A program made the position numbers and the translations under genes. The notes below the pieces were generated by a model. It was not told where the DNA came from. It was given only the letters and a program-made list of their open reading frames with translations, and did not search any database. A stretch of DNA of 38,666 bases from a virus, in IMG/VR virus record IMGVR_UViG_3300017762_000021, positions 1 through 38,666 of that record; one strand, 5' to 3'. Numbering within the stretch: the stretch's first letter is position 1; every line of letters starts with the position of its first letter. Below are positions 26,777 through 34,497 of this stretch, piece after piece.

Positions 26777-28831
26777 TTAGTCAGCTTTATACATCCAACC
26801 CCACTTAGAAGTTGCACCGTCGATTAGGTCGGTAAAACCTATTCTTTGAGAAGCCACTAGGACTCTTCTTTGGTTTGCTACTTCGTAGTCTGATTCAATA
26901 GTAACGCCTCTTAATCTTGGCATTACATAGTTTCTTGGGTTAACTGCGATAGCTCCAAATTTAGCTACTGCTGGAGTAGCGAACTCGTCACACATTAAGA
27001 CTCTAGAGCCATAAACCTGTCCGATTTCACCATTTAGCTTAGTAGCCATGTCGCCAACTAGGTTAGCGTCTTGGAATTCTGCATCTTCTAATAATTCATA
27101 GTAAGACCTTTGTGAAACAATATATATTACTTCACTTGGGTTTATACCATATTTACCCATATTCTTTCTCATTTCAAGTAAGTCAGTTGCTACAATTTTA
27201 TCAGAAGCAAAAGCTGTACCTGATTGTGTGTAGTCTGAATCATTTCTTGCTAAGTGTAAAAGACCTTCAAAAGCTGCACCTGAAGTACCATAAGCACCAT
27301 CAGCATCGTCACCAGCTAGGACAGCATTCTCTATGCCTCTAGCGTGTGCTCTCACCATTGATTCTCTAATTAAAGGAAGAATCGGTAAGATTGCATCTTC
27401 TTCAGTTTCATTACCTAAGTAAGATTGTGAGATTAATTTTTTGGTTGAAAGAGTTCTTTCAGTCATGTCTACGCCACCTGCTGAACCAGGGTTATAAGCG
27501 TCTCCTCTTTCCTGTAAGTTACCATGTGGTGAAGAACCACTAGCTGTTTGTCCTGCTGCAAATTCAGCATAACCAGCATCTGGTAGGATTGGGATAATCA
27601 TGTTAGCAGAAGTCATAGCGATTTCTCTAAATAGAGGTGCTAAGACTAATTCATTTTGAATATCTCTTTCGATTTGTGTTGATACGATTTGCTCAAAGTC
27701 TGCTGAAGAAACGCCAACACCACTATGTGCGTTAACTTTTTCCATTACACCTTTTGCATAATCACTGTTCCATCCTTTACCAGTAGCTAAACCAGCAAAT
27801 TTTGCATCAATGATATCATTCTCGTAAGCTTTTTTCCAGTCGCCTTGACCTTGTCTGTCGTTGAAAATTCTTTTTGATTCTCTGATTGACATGATTTCTT
27901 CTGATTTCTCAGCTAGTTGCTTCTCTAATCCGTCCACAACTGTTTTTAAGTCTTCATGTTGCTCAGAAACTCTTTTTTCTACGTCATTCATAAGTCTCTC
28001 AGCGCCTGTTAAGCCAGCTTCGATAATAGTTTTTTGCTCGTCCTGTTTTGCTTCTTGAACAGCCTTTTCATTAGCCTCTACTTCAGCTTGCTTTTCAGCC
28101 TGCTCTTGTAGTGCTTTTTCTTCTGCTGCTTTTTGCTCGGCTTGTTTCATTGCTATTTTAGCTGCAGTATCCTCTGCAACTTTTTTCGCAAATGCTTCCA
28201 AGTCGATTGAAGTTTCAGGAGATTTTTTCTCTTCTGACATATCAGTCTCCGTTGATGAGGATTTCTCCTCGCTTGGCTGCTCAATTTTAACAGCGTCTGC
28301 TGCTGCGGTTGAGTTAGCCTGTAATATTTCTTTTTGGTACTTTCTGTATTCATCCATACTATCAAATGACTTGCTTAGTCCAAAGGTTGCCCCTTGGTTG
28401 CAAGGTACTGATACTACAGAAACTTCAAAAAGTTCCGCGTCTTTAATTTTGAATCCATCACTCTCAGTTAGATATTCAGAATCTTTACATCTGAATCCGA
28501 CTGAAAATGCTCCCAGGACTCCATCTTTCACTAAATGAGTAATGTCACCTGCGGCTTTTGATATCTTTGCGGTGATATCTAAACCTTTATCTGTGACTTC
28601 TAAACCAGTTGCTCTACCGATAGGTTTGTTGTAGTCGTGGTTAAAAAGAATGATTGGATTACTTTTGAAGTTTTCCAATCCGCCTTTTGTCCATGCCTCG
28701 CTTTCGATTATATCTCCAGCTCTATCTAGTGCATTTGTACTTGCAGAACCTTTGATGTTTATTCCACCATCTTCGGTTTCGCCTAGTGATTTAAAAGTAC
28801 TCGTCCAATGATAAATTTTGTTACTTGACAT
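26777..28831 (-). CDS. Fused prohead protease, scaffold and major capsid protein, 684 aa
   Basis: The start is ATG at 28831, with GGAGAAAAAGG just upstream; the open frame extends 15 codons further but overlaps the preceding gene. Residues 1-155 are an HK97-type prohead protease: His65 (ILFNHDYNKPIG), Ser110 (GAFSVGF) and the LFEVSVVSVPCN strand. Residues about 190-335 are Glu/Lys/Ala/Gln-rich coiled coil, like the delta-domain scaffold. Residues about 340-684 are an HK97-fold capsid subunit (VSTQIERDIQNELVLAPLFRE, SQRSYYELLEDAEFQD, SRVLMCDEF). Protease and capsid are separate genes in most HK97-like phages; here they form one chain, presumably cleaved in the prohead. Confidence 0.92.
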   Translation of the reverse strand: MSSNKIYHWTSTFKSLGETEDGGINIKGSASTNALDRAGDIIESEAWTKGGLENFKSNPIILFNHDYNKPIGRATGLEVTDKGLDITAKISKAAGDITHLVKDGVLGAFSVGFRCKDSEYLTESDGFKIKDAELFEVSVVSVPCNQGATFGLSKSFDSMDEYRKYQKEILQANSTAAADAVKIEQPSEEKSSSTETDMSEEKKSPETSIDLEAFAKKVAEDTAAKIAMKQAEQKAAEEKALQEQAEKQAEVEANEKAVQEAKQDEQKTIIEAGLTGAERLMNDVEKRVSEQHEDLKTVVDGLEKQLAEKSEEIMSIRESKRIFNDRQGQGDWKKAYENDIIDAKFAGLATGKGWNSDYAKGVMEKVNAHSGVGVSSADFEQIVSTQIERDIQNELVLAPLFREIAMTSANMIIPILPDAGYAEFAAGQTASGSSPHGNLQERGDAYNPGSAGGVDMTERTLSTKKLISQSYLGNETEEDAILPILPLIRESMVRAHARGIENAVLAGDDADGAYGTSGAAFEGLLHLARNDSDYTQSGTAFASDKIVATDLLEMRKNMGKYGINPSEVIYIVSQRSYYELLEDAEFQDANLVGDMATKLNGEIGQVYGSRVLMCDEFATPAVAKFGAIAVNPRNYVMPRLRGVTIESDYEVANQRRVLVASQRIGFTDLIDGATSKWGWMYKAD

Positions 28832-29084
28832 CCTTTTTCTCCTTCTTAACAGTTTTCTTAGGAGCTGGTTTTTCAACTACCTTTTCTACTGCTGCTACTT
28901 GGACAGGGTGTCTTTTCTTCATAGCAGATAATACTCTATTCCAAGAACCAAATGCTCTTCTAAGCAAATAGTCTTTAACAGGTACATCATTACCATGAGA
29001 TTTATATTCAGGTAAATCCATTACTTCAACGCCTTTTTCGGCCATGAAATCGGATAAAGCCTTTATCATCTTGTCTTTTGTCAT
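28821..29084 (-). CDS. Small protein with FGSWN motif and Lys-rich tail, 87 aa
   Basis: Residues 5-58 (MIKALSDFMAEKG, then NDVPVKDYLLRRAFGSWNRVL) look like the small helical repeat seen beside homing endonucleases, in which a helix-turn-helix-like element ends in FGSWN. The last 25 residues are rich in Lys, Pro, Val and Ala, like a histone-H1-type tail. Together they suggest DNA binding. It sits between portal and capsid and overlaps the capsid fusion start by 11 bases. Function unknown. Confidence 0.6.
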   Translation of the reverse strand: MTKDKMIKALSDFMAEKGVEVMDLPEYKSHGNDVPVKDYLLRRAFGSWNRVLSAMKKRHPVQVAAVEKVVEKPAPKKTVKKEKKDVK

Positions 29085-29086
29085 AA

Positions 29087-30295
29087 TTATTCTTCCTCGC
29101 TTGGCGGAGTTTCTTCCGGCCTGCCACCTTCTTCTGGGTTTGTGGCTGAACCTGCGATATTCGCAGGAACTCTTGGTGTATCAAACCCTTCAATAGTCTC
29201 AAGTCTTAACGCCTCCCTTGCTTCATTCGGTGTCATTATACCTGTGTTGACAAGTGTGGCGTAATAGCCTGCTTGGTCTCTTAACTCTGGTTGTAAAGCA
29301 GGTATACCTGATACATTTTCATCAAGTTTGAAACCGAAATATCTCTCGAAAGCATACGCTATTTTGTTAATAATAGGTAGTATGGTTTCTAAATAATATA
29401 GACGGTGGTTAGGCCTTAAGTTGGCATTATTACCACTATCCATTAATATTGGTGGAACTCCTATTGCTTTTAGAATTATTTTTTCGTTAGAAGCTATTGC
29501 TTCTTGGAAGTCTAAATCTTTGAAGTTAACTTCAGTTAGGTTTTCCACTGTTAATCCGCCATCTAAAAATAGCGGTCTTCTACCACCTGACTGAGGATTG
29601 TATCTTGCAACCCAAGCCTGTAACATTCTTTCTTTAATTTTCTCTGAAAGAGTGTTTGGTGACTTTAAAACTAGTCCTGGAACTGCTCCATTTTTAAAGA
29701 AGTTGTCCTGAAACCTTCTCATGCTACCCATTAATTGCATAGTTCTGAGTGCAGGTTTTAATCTAGGTACTCCTCTATAAATAGAACGGAAACTGTTTTC
29801 TTTAATATGAATTATTTCTGATGGCTTATAATCAATAGAGTTGTCATAAGTATATTTTTCAACATACTGTTTGTCATCACTATATATGGTTACATGCTCT
29901 GCTGGAAGATGATACAGATGTGCACCATCAAAGTAGACAAATATATTTCCATCAATTAGTAAGTCAATTATCAGATTTCTTTTAAATGTACTTACGTCTT
30001 GAAATGGATTTGGTTCACTATTTAGTAATAAATCTACTCTACTTCTTCGTATGTTCTTTACAATAGGAGACGTTCCTATAATCTTATCGCCAATATCGAA
30101 AGGTACTTCAGCAGTATCGTCAACTACCATGTTGACTGCTCTGTTTACTATCTCGATAGTTTCGTAAGCATTTCTATAACTTATCTGGTGCTCACGACTT
30201 TCAATGGTCATGCCCTCGTTTCTAGCAATAACATATTGAGCAGGATTATCTTTTTCCTCTCTATCTATTCCTAAAAATCTATCATACCATGCCAT
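29087..30295 (-). CDS. Portal protein (HK97-type), 402 aa
   Basis: Typical HK97 portal sequence: ARNEGMTIESREHQISYRNA near the start, NLIIDLLIDGNIFVYFDG, LRTMQLMGSMRRFQDNFFKNGA, then LQAWVARYNPQSGG and KAIGVPPILMD. The acidic Pro/Glu-rich C-terminus is also usual. I chose ATG at 30295 (MAWYDRFLG) over a TTG seven codons earlier, because the ATG has an AGAGAC site at good spacing and lessens the overlap with the HNH gene. It forms the dodecameric DNA entry channel at one capsid vertex. Confidence 0.93.
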   Translation of the reverse strand: MAWYDRFLGIDREEKDNPAQYVIARNEGMTIESREHQISYRNAYETIEIVNRAVNMVVDDTAEVPFDIGDKIIGTSPIVKNIRRSRVDLLLNSEPNPFQDVSTFKRNLIIDLLIDGNIFVYFDGAHLYHLPAEHVTIYSDDKQYVEKYTYDNSIDYKPSEIIHIKENSFRSIYRGVPRLKPALRTMQLMGSMRRFQDNFFKNGAVPGLVLKSPNTLSEKIKERMLQAWVARYNPQSGGRRPLFLDGGLTVENLTEVNFKDLDFQEAIASNEKIILKAIGVPPILMDSGNNANLRPNHRLYYLETILPIINKIAYAFERYFGFKLDENVSGIPALQPELRDQAGYYATLVNTGIMTPNEAREALRLETIEGFDTPRVPANIAGSATNPEEGGRPEETPPSEEE

Positions 30296-30653
30296 ATTTT
30301 TGTCTCTGTATTTCAACCCATTTCTGTTGCTTTTTTGCTGTTACCAACTTGGGTCGTTTGCCGTATATACTATGTAATCGTAAATGATGTTCATGACATA
30401 ATGTAACAGCTTGATTATATATTTCGTCTTCTTTTTCTGCGATAAATTTTATTCTAAGGTCTAATATTTCTTGTTCAGATTCTATTTTTATCTTATTTAC
30501 TTTCATCCACTGCTCTAATAATTCAGTTAATCCGTAAAAATGATGAAAGTCTAGATTCTTCGTACTTCCGCAGATGTGACATTCCGTTGCTTTATTATAT
30601 TTAGACTTGGCCTTGTCACGAACATACTTTACTAAATCTCTTTTTAAATCCAT
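30282..30653 (-). CDS. HNH endonuclease, 123 aa
   Basis: A small HNH nuclease: CHICGSTKNLDFHHFYG supplies the first zinc knuckle and the catalytic HH, and TLCHEHHLRLHSIYGKRPK supplies the second half. It lies between terminase and portal, where many HK97-like cos phages keep an HNH protein that helps terminase nick DNA during packaging. This position favours a packaging role over a homing endonuclease. Its 3' end overlaps the portal start by 14 bases. Confidence 0.88.
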   Translation of the reverse strand: MDLKRDLVKYVRDKAKSKYNKATECHICGSTKNLDFHHFYGLTELLEQWMKVNKIKIESEQEILDLRIKFIAEKEDEIYNQAVTLCHEHHLRLHSIYGKRPKLVTAKKQQKWVEIQRQKYGMV

Positions 30654-30675
30654 AAACCTACTCGTTATAAAGATA

Positions 30676-30704
30676 ATTTTAGCAAAATTTTAAGTTCATG
30701 TAAG
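30676..30704 (-). promoter_or_regulatory. Weaker promoter related to the 4.7 kb promoter
   Basis: Minus strand CTTACA (30704-30699), 17 bases, TAAAAT (30681-30676), ahead of the HNH-portal-capsid genes. The upstream flank CCCCTTGAAAAAATAGTTCTT closely repeats that at 4.7 kb (CCCCTCAAAAATAGTTCTT), with the -35 differing by loss of one G. It is a less perfect relative of that promoter. Confidence 0.55.
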
Positions 30705-30726
30705 AACTATTTTTTCAAGGGGTAGA

Positions 30727-32025
30727 TTAGAATGTAGTGACACTTGTCTCGAATGAGTATAGCGCGTATCGAATGGCGTCTGCCATGTGAGATGCATAAT
30801 TGTGTTTGGGTTTTTCTTTTAATAAGTTAGGATTTGGGTCCCACTGATATTGGTCTAAACTTGATATAGATTCACGACAAGCTTGATGAACTATTAATTT
30901 ATCATTATCCACTACTCCAGCTACGTGTCCTATACCGTCTAAAACAGATTTCTTTGCATTGATAGTAGTGATATCATAATTTTGTGCAAAATCGAACCTT
31001 GTTTGCTGAGCAGCAGAATCAATGTAAATGTAATCTATGTCCCACTTCTGAATTAGTTTCTGAATCTCTATTGCATGTTGTTCTGTAGTTCGTTCTGCAT
31101 CAAGATATTCATCCAGTAAGTAGTATGTTTCTGAATCCCAATCATATCCGAAAACACAGAAAGCCGTGGGGTCTTTGTAACCAACGTCCATTCCTGCGAA
31201 GATATCCATTCTCGAGGTATCTATTTCTGATAAATCTGATAAACACTTTTCATGATTGAACGCCCATACTTGACCTTCAAACACATTGAAGTCCGCCATA
31301 TACTCTTGATTAAACTCAGCTTCTGACATCGTCTTCTTTGCTTCGATTATATCTTGCTCAGATATTCTAGGGTTCTCGTGATATGTTGCCTTGATACTTG
31401 CCCATTCTGGAAACTCATCTGAGAATCCTCTGTACCAAAACTCTGCAAACCAATTATTTCTACCCCTTGGAGTAGATATAAAGAGTGCTTTTGAGTTTTC
31501 TTTATCTAGTGTGGGCCTGAGCGCAACATTGAAAGCATCCCGCCCGTCAACGAGAGCGGCCTCGTCGAATATGATGAGGTCATAAGACCTACCCACGACC
31601 GAGTCAACTTGGTTAACGGAACCCATACGAATCGTACTATGGTTTGAAAGTTCAATAACTTTATCTTTTGCATTGTCTCTTAATACCTCTAAATCAAAGT
31701 GCTTAATTAATTGCCTTTGTAAATCAAATGAAATTTGAGAAAGTGAATAGTTGGGTGACATCAATAATACATTAGCTCCTGGAACTAAAGTAGTTAATTG
31801 ACCTATGATATTGGCAATGTAGGTTTTACCTTGCCTTCTTGAAACTGCGGCAGTAACAAAACGATACTTTGGATTATTGATTGCATTTATAATTCCATGC
31901 TGAGAACTATTAGGTGTAATTCCTAACAAGTTCATATATCCATCAATAGGTAATTTTATAAATCTTCTATCATCGAACTTCATAATGTGGTCTGAAACCA
32001 CATCCGTTCTGCTTATTTCAATCAA
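30727..32025 (-). CDS. terL: Terminase large subunit, 432 aa
   Basis: ATPase motifs: Walker A-like SRRQGKTY (62-69), Walker B DLIIFDEAALV with Asp154-Glu155, and coupling motif FISTPRGRNNW (183-192). Nuclease motifs: FAGMDVGYKDPT with Asp280, YIYIDSAAQ with Asp336, and MADAIRYAL with Asp416. Length matches compact terminases. The reading frame opens with TTG at 32025 overlapping the previous stop; an ATG at 31983 is a plausible alternative start and keeps all motifs. It pumps DNA into the prohead and cuts genome ends. Confidence 0.95.
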   Translation of the reverse strand: MIEISRTDVVSDHIMKFDDRRFIKLPIDGYMNLLGITPNSSQHGIINAINNPKYRFVTAAVSRRQGKTYIANIIGQLTTLVPGANVLLMSPNYSLSQISFDLQRQLIKHFDLEVLRDNAKDKVIELSNHSTIRMGSVNQVDSVVGRSYDLIIFDEAALVDGRDAFNVALRPTLDKENSKALFISTPRGRNNWFAEFWYRGFSDEFPEWASIKATYHENPRISEQDIIEAKKTMSEAEFNQEYMADFNVFEGQVWAFNHEKCLSDLSEIDTSRMDIFAGMDVGYKDPTAFCVFGYDWDSETYYLLDEYLDAERTTEQHAIEIQKLIQKWDIDYIYIDSAAQQTRFDFAQNYDITTINAKKSVLDGIGHVAGVVDNDKLIVHQACRESISSLDQYQWDPNPNLLKEKPKHNYASHMADAIRYALYSFETSVTTF

Positions 32026-32249
32026 TGTATTGTCTCGTCTTCAAATATGTATTCGTTATCTTCTTCGCTTAGTATTCCCGACTCTTTAGCTTTTTCGTAT
32101 AAGTAGCAATAAGCTGCGGCTAAGTTTTTAAAATTCTCCTCTCCATTTGTGAGGTTTCTTTTCTTTTCTGCGTTTAGCATTTGTGCTAGGAATTTACCTG
32201 CATTTACTAAACTTTCATCCAACCATAATTTTCTGCCGTCTGCTTTCAT
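32022..32249 (-). CDS. Small protein in terS position, 75 aa
   Basis: An acidic, mostly helical 75-residue protein (KLWLDESLVNAGKFLAQML, then NFKNLAAAYCYLYEKAKESG) directly before terL, with a 4-base overlap. Position suggests the small terminase subunit, but it is about half the usual length and has no clear helix-turn-helix. It could be an unusually short TerS, a TerS partner, or an unrelated packaging accessory. Confidence 0.5.
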   Translation of the reverse strand: MKADGRKLWLDESLVNAGKFLAQMLNAEKKRNLTNGEENFKNLAAAYCYLYEKAKESGILSEEDNEYIFEDETIH

Positions 32250-32257
32250 TTATTCTC

Positions 32258-32968
32258 CTATACTTGTAGTAAATCGTTTGAGATGTGGTCATTATGTTTT
32301 GTTGGAATATATGGCCACTTCATATACTCCCATGCAACACTATATCTATAGTCTCGACTTTTATTCTCATAGCACCCATGTATTAGATTGGGATGAAAAA
32401 ATACTGCAAAAGGCTCATCTAGTTCTAAATCTATTACTTCTTCATTGGTTTTAAGGTCTATCCACTTAATCCATTCTTGATGCGATTGCCTATCATGATT
32501 AAGTACGCCTTGTTTATGAGATTCTTTTACTATTCGTAAACATCCACTTTCTTTTGTTGCTCCATTTACAAAAACATCACAACTTATTAGTTTATCTGGA
32601 TGTGCTTCAATATAGTAATTGTCTTGGTGCCAGCTTACTGACTTTCCTTCTCGTGGAATCATTGGAAAAAACTTAGATATATAAGTACTTAAGTGATTTG
32701 TTCGTAGTAATGTTCTTGCTACCTTTAATAATTTAGGATTTCTACCTAATTTTTTAAAAGTTTCATTATATTTCATCGCTCCTTGTAACATCATAGGGTT
32801 ATACGGAGTGTTCATTAGCCAATTTTCTTGTGTATGCGCCGAAATAGTCTTTGCATATCTAGTCAAAGTGTTACATGTGAGGTTGAGCTCTTCATGTTCC
32901 TCTTTACTTAGAAAGTTTTTTACAATTAAATAACCTTTTTTACGGAATTGACTAATGTCATAGTTCAC
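32258..32968 (-). CDS. Phytanoyl-CoA dioxygenase-like 2OG-Fe(II) oxygenase, 236 aa
   Basis: PhyH-type fold with iron ligands His114 and Asp116 (SWHQDNYY) and His197 (PNLIHGCYENKS), and Arg208 (YRYSVAWEY) in the place that binds 2-oxoglutarate. The N-terminus (QFRKKGYLIVKNFLSKEEHE) is also typical. The substrate cannot be told from sequence; relatives hydroxylate small metabolites, lipids or amino-acid derivatives. It lies between a small basic protein and the packaging genes, an odd place for an enzyme. It is probably an auxiliary metabolic or DNA/protein-modifying gene. Confidence 0.87.
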   Translation of the reverse strand: MNYDISQFRKKGYLIVKNFLSKEEHEELNLTCNTLTRYAKTISAHTQENWLMNTPYNPMMLQGAMKYNETFKKLGRNPKLLKVARTLLRTNHLSTYISKFFPMIPREGKSVSWHQDNYYIEAHPDKLISCDVFVNGATKESGCLRIVKESHKQGVLNHDRQSHQEWIKWIDLKTNEEVIDLELDEPFAVFFHPNLIHGCYENKSRDYRYSVAWEYMKWPYIPTKHNDHISNDLLQV

Positions 32969-32971
32969 TTT

Positions 32972-33277
32972 TTACCATTTTACCTTATTTGCCCAGTAAG
33001 CAGCTGACATTTTGCCTTTAGCAATGTTTCTTCTATGTCTAGCTTTAAAACTTTTACGCTTCATCTTCATTCTACGTGACTCTCCTGCTTTAGGTTTGCC
33101 CGCAGTCTTAGCTCCTTTCTGTCCAAATCTTATTGTTTTGATTTTACCGCCCACCTTTGCCACAACTATATGTGATTTAGTTCTGTGACCTGGTGTTCTT
33201 TTTGGTTTGTTGAAACCTGAGACTCCTGCTCTTTTTAATCTAGGGTCTCTTTTACGTCCTTTCTTACGTGTAGGCAT
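32972..33277 (-). CDS. Small basic phage protein with KSFKARH motif, 101 aa
   Basis: Very rich in Lys and Arg. It carries the recurrent phage pattern PGHRTKSHIVVAKVGGKIK, then IRFGQKGAKTAGKP, and the C-terminal KSFKARHRRNIAKGKMSAAYWANK. I recognise this as a domain of unknown function found across marine phages and some algal viruses (I believe DUF6321, number from memory). The charge suggests nucleic-acid contact, perhaps in the capsid or with packaged DNA. It has a clean start (GGAGGT site) 2 bases after the upstream gene. Confidence 0.75.
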   Translation of the reverse strand: MPTRKKGRKRDPRLKRAGVSGFNKPKRTPGHRTKSHIVVAKVGGKIKTIRFGQKGAKTAGKPKAGESRRMKMKRKSFKARHRRNIAKGKMSAAYWANKVKW

Positions 33278-33279
33278 TT

Positions 33280-33543
33280 CTACCTCCTACGTAATATTCT
33301 GCTATGTCCTTTTTTGCTGAATCTAGCTTTTTTAGGATTCTTTGTTTTACCGAATCTAGGACCGATAGCTTTTGGTGCAGATGCGTATCTCATTGCTTCC
33401 ATACTTCCTGCTTTTCTGCTATTTACAGTAGCTCCTGCTGCTGCATTCATGTCTCTAGTAACTCCTCTTTTGAGTTTGTGTTTACGGATTTTCTGTGTGC
33501 TGTGAACACCAGTAGGTCCGCTTAAAAAACCGCCTCTAGCCAT
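33280..33543 (-). CDS. Small basic protein, 87 aa
   Basis: Lys/Arg/Gly/Ala-rich, with a basic start (HSTQKIRKHKLKRGVTRDM), a middle AAAGATVNSRKAGSMEAMRYA and a strongly basic end (KKGHSRILRRR). No known domain is recognised. Good GTAGGAGAA ribosome binding site, which lies inside the end of the preceding small ORF. It is one of a run of basic micro-proteins between the lysis-type genes and the packaging module. Confidence 0.65.
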   Translation of the reverse strand: MARGGFLSGPTGVHSTQKIRKHKLKRGVTRDMNAAAGATVNSRKAGSMEAMRYASAPKAIGPRFGKTKNPKKARFSKKGHSRILRRR

Positions 33544-33544
33544 T

Positions 33545-33685
33545 TTATTCTCCTACAAGCTTTTTTAATTGCTCGTCTCGAAAGACGCATTTGTTCATTG
33601 ATGCATAATCTTTCAGTTTCTTTAAATTTGTTAACTTCTGTCTTGAGTCTATTATTAACGATGCTACTGCTTTCTCTACCCCCAT
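33545..33685 (-). CDS. Hypothetical small protein, 46 aa (start uncertain)
   Basis: ATG at 33685 opens a 46-residue helical basic protein (VEKAVASLIIDSRQKLTNLKKL, then ASMNKCVFRDEQLKKLVGE). There is no Shine-Dalgarno site at this ATG. The same frame is open upstream for at least 20 further codons with protein-like sequence (IKQLDHKLELAYTLMG), reaching into the end of the 97-aa gene, but without ATG, GTG or TTG. The true start may be a rare codon or involve ribosome re-initiation. It ends one base before the next ATG. Confidence 0.5.
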   Translation of the reverse strand: MGVEKAVASLIIDSRQKLTNLKKLKDYASMNKCVFRDEQLKKLVGE

Positions 33686-33732
33686 AAGTGTATAAGCTAG
33701 CTCTAGTTTGTGGTCTAGCTGCTTAATGGAGA

Positions 33733-34026
33733 TTATCTTCTTTTTCTTCGTGTAGTTTTTCGTTTTTTGCCTCTCTTTGCATAAGTACGAACGTTAGTAG
33801 GTTTTCCTCCAACGCCCTGTGCTACTTTTCTTTTTCTCCTTACTGCTGAACGTTTTTGAGCTTTACTCATAGTTCTAGCACGAGCTAAAGGAACACATTT
33901 AGGATAGCCTTTTCTTGATGTTTTAGCTTTCCCTCTTCCACAAGGTTGATATCTGCCTTTCTTTTTTGGTCTTCCAATATCTACCCATTTTTCTTTAAAC
34001 CATTTTTTAAGTCCGGTACTAGCCAC
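33733..34026 (-). CDS. Basic viral protein with CGR...YPKC motif, 97 aa
   Basis: Starts with GTG, backed by a strong GGGAGG site 7 bases upstream. Conserved pieces are GLKKWFKEKWVDIGRPKKKG, PCGRGKA, GYPKCVPLARARTMSKAQ and SAVRRKRKV, the signature of a viral family of unknown function (I believe DUF5872, from memory) found in phages and giant algal viruses. The C-terminus is nearly all Arg/Lys. It overlaps the upstream gene by 8 bases. A nucleic-acid or virion-packaging role is inferred. Confidence 0.75.
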   Translation of the reverse strand: MASTGLKKWFKEKWVDIGRPKKKGRYQPCGRGKAKTSRKGYPKCVPLARARTMSKAQKRSAVRRKRKVAQGVGGKPTNVRTYAKRGKKRKTTRRKRR

Positions 34027-34210
34027 GTCTGTACCTCCCGCCTCTTTTCTTGTATTCTCTAACTAACCATGCATTTGCATATGCGCTAGGATATACTGCG
34101 AACTTTCTTTTTGTTGCTGCTTTTACTCTTGCATAGAGTTTTTTATTAGTAGGTACGTTACGTGATTTTCTTGCTACCTTCCTTCTTGATTTTTTTCTAC
34201 GTGCTGCCAT
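34019..34210 (-). CDS. Basic viral protein with YPSAYANAW motif, 63 aa
   Basis: I place the start at ATG 34210 (MAARRKKSRRK); the open frame runs further up but only to a non-conserved start. The core KKLYARVKAATKRKFAVYPS followed by AYANAWLVREYKKRGGRY is a well-known small viral motif, often next to or fused with the YPKC family that follows here. Its highly basic start fits DNA or RNA binding. Confidence 0.75.
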   Translation of the reverse strand: MAARRKKSRRKVARKSRNVPTNKKLYARVKAATKRKFAVYPSAYANAWLVREYKKRGGRYRRG

Positions 34211-34271
34211 AATTAAAGTGTAGAGTCCCCCACTCATTGACTGAAGAAGAGAACTCTAACTGGGTATTAAC

Positions 34272-34448
34272 CTACTTGTCCTTGGCTTTCCACACGTTTA
34301 ATGCGCACCAGTCCATAATCATGTAAACCTTTTTCATTAATCCATCATCAATTGGTGTTGGAGTAATCGCTGCTACAAAAGAGCAGATTGTTACAATTAC
34401 GGGGACAACTGATATTAATTTTCCTATTAATAAGAAAAAATCTATCAT
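34272..34448 (-). CDS. Small one-TM phage membrane protein, 58 aa
   Basis: ATG at 34448 with AGGAGAG six bases before it. Residues 3-28 form a single TM segment (IDFFLLIGKLISVVPVIVTI and onward), followed by ITPTPIDDG, then VYMIMDWCALNVWKAKDK. The TPxDD and the aromatic LN-K-A-K ending recur in short membrane proteins of many marine phages. It may be a holin or a lysis accessory, but no experimental family name is known to me. Confidence 0.68.
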   Translation of the reverse strand: MIDFFLLIGKLISVVPVIVTICSFVAAITPTPIDDGLMKKVYMIMDWCALNVWKAKDK

Positions 34449-34459
34449 ACTTCTCTCCT

Positions 34460-34489
34460 CAGTCCTTTCCGCTCTTACGAGCTAGACTG
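34460..34489 (-). other. Possible RNA hairpin in leader of the 58-aa gene
   Basis: Minus strand CAGTC, two bases, GCTC, loop GTAA, GAGC, six-base bulge, GACTG (34489-34460), ending two bases before the AGGAG site. It is two short stems in series. It could modulate ribosome access, but the predicted stability is modest. Confidence 0.3.
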
Positions 34490-34497
34490 CTTAACCA

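Noticed and set aside
28153-28365. Minus-strand 70-codon ORF inside the capsid fusion gene
   Set aside because: Out-of-frame shadow of the Glu/Lys-rich coiled coil; Lys/Arg/Gln-rich low complexity only.
28832-28876. Longer start for the protease-capsid fusion
   Set aside because: The added residues are just Lys/Arg/Leu read from the Lys-rich tail of the upstream gene in another frame; ATG 28831 has a clear ribosome binding site and begins the conserved protease.
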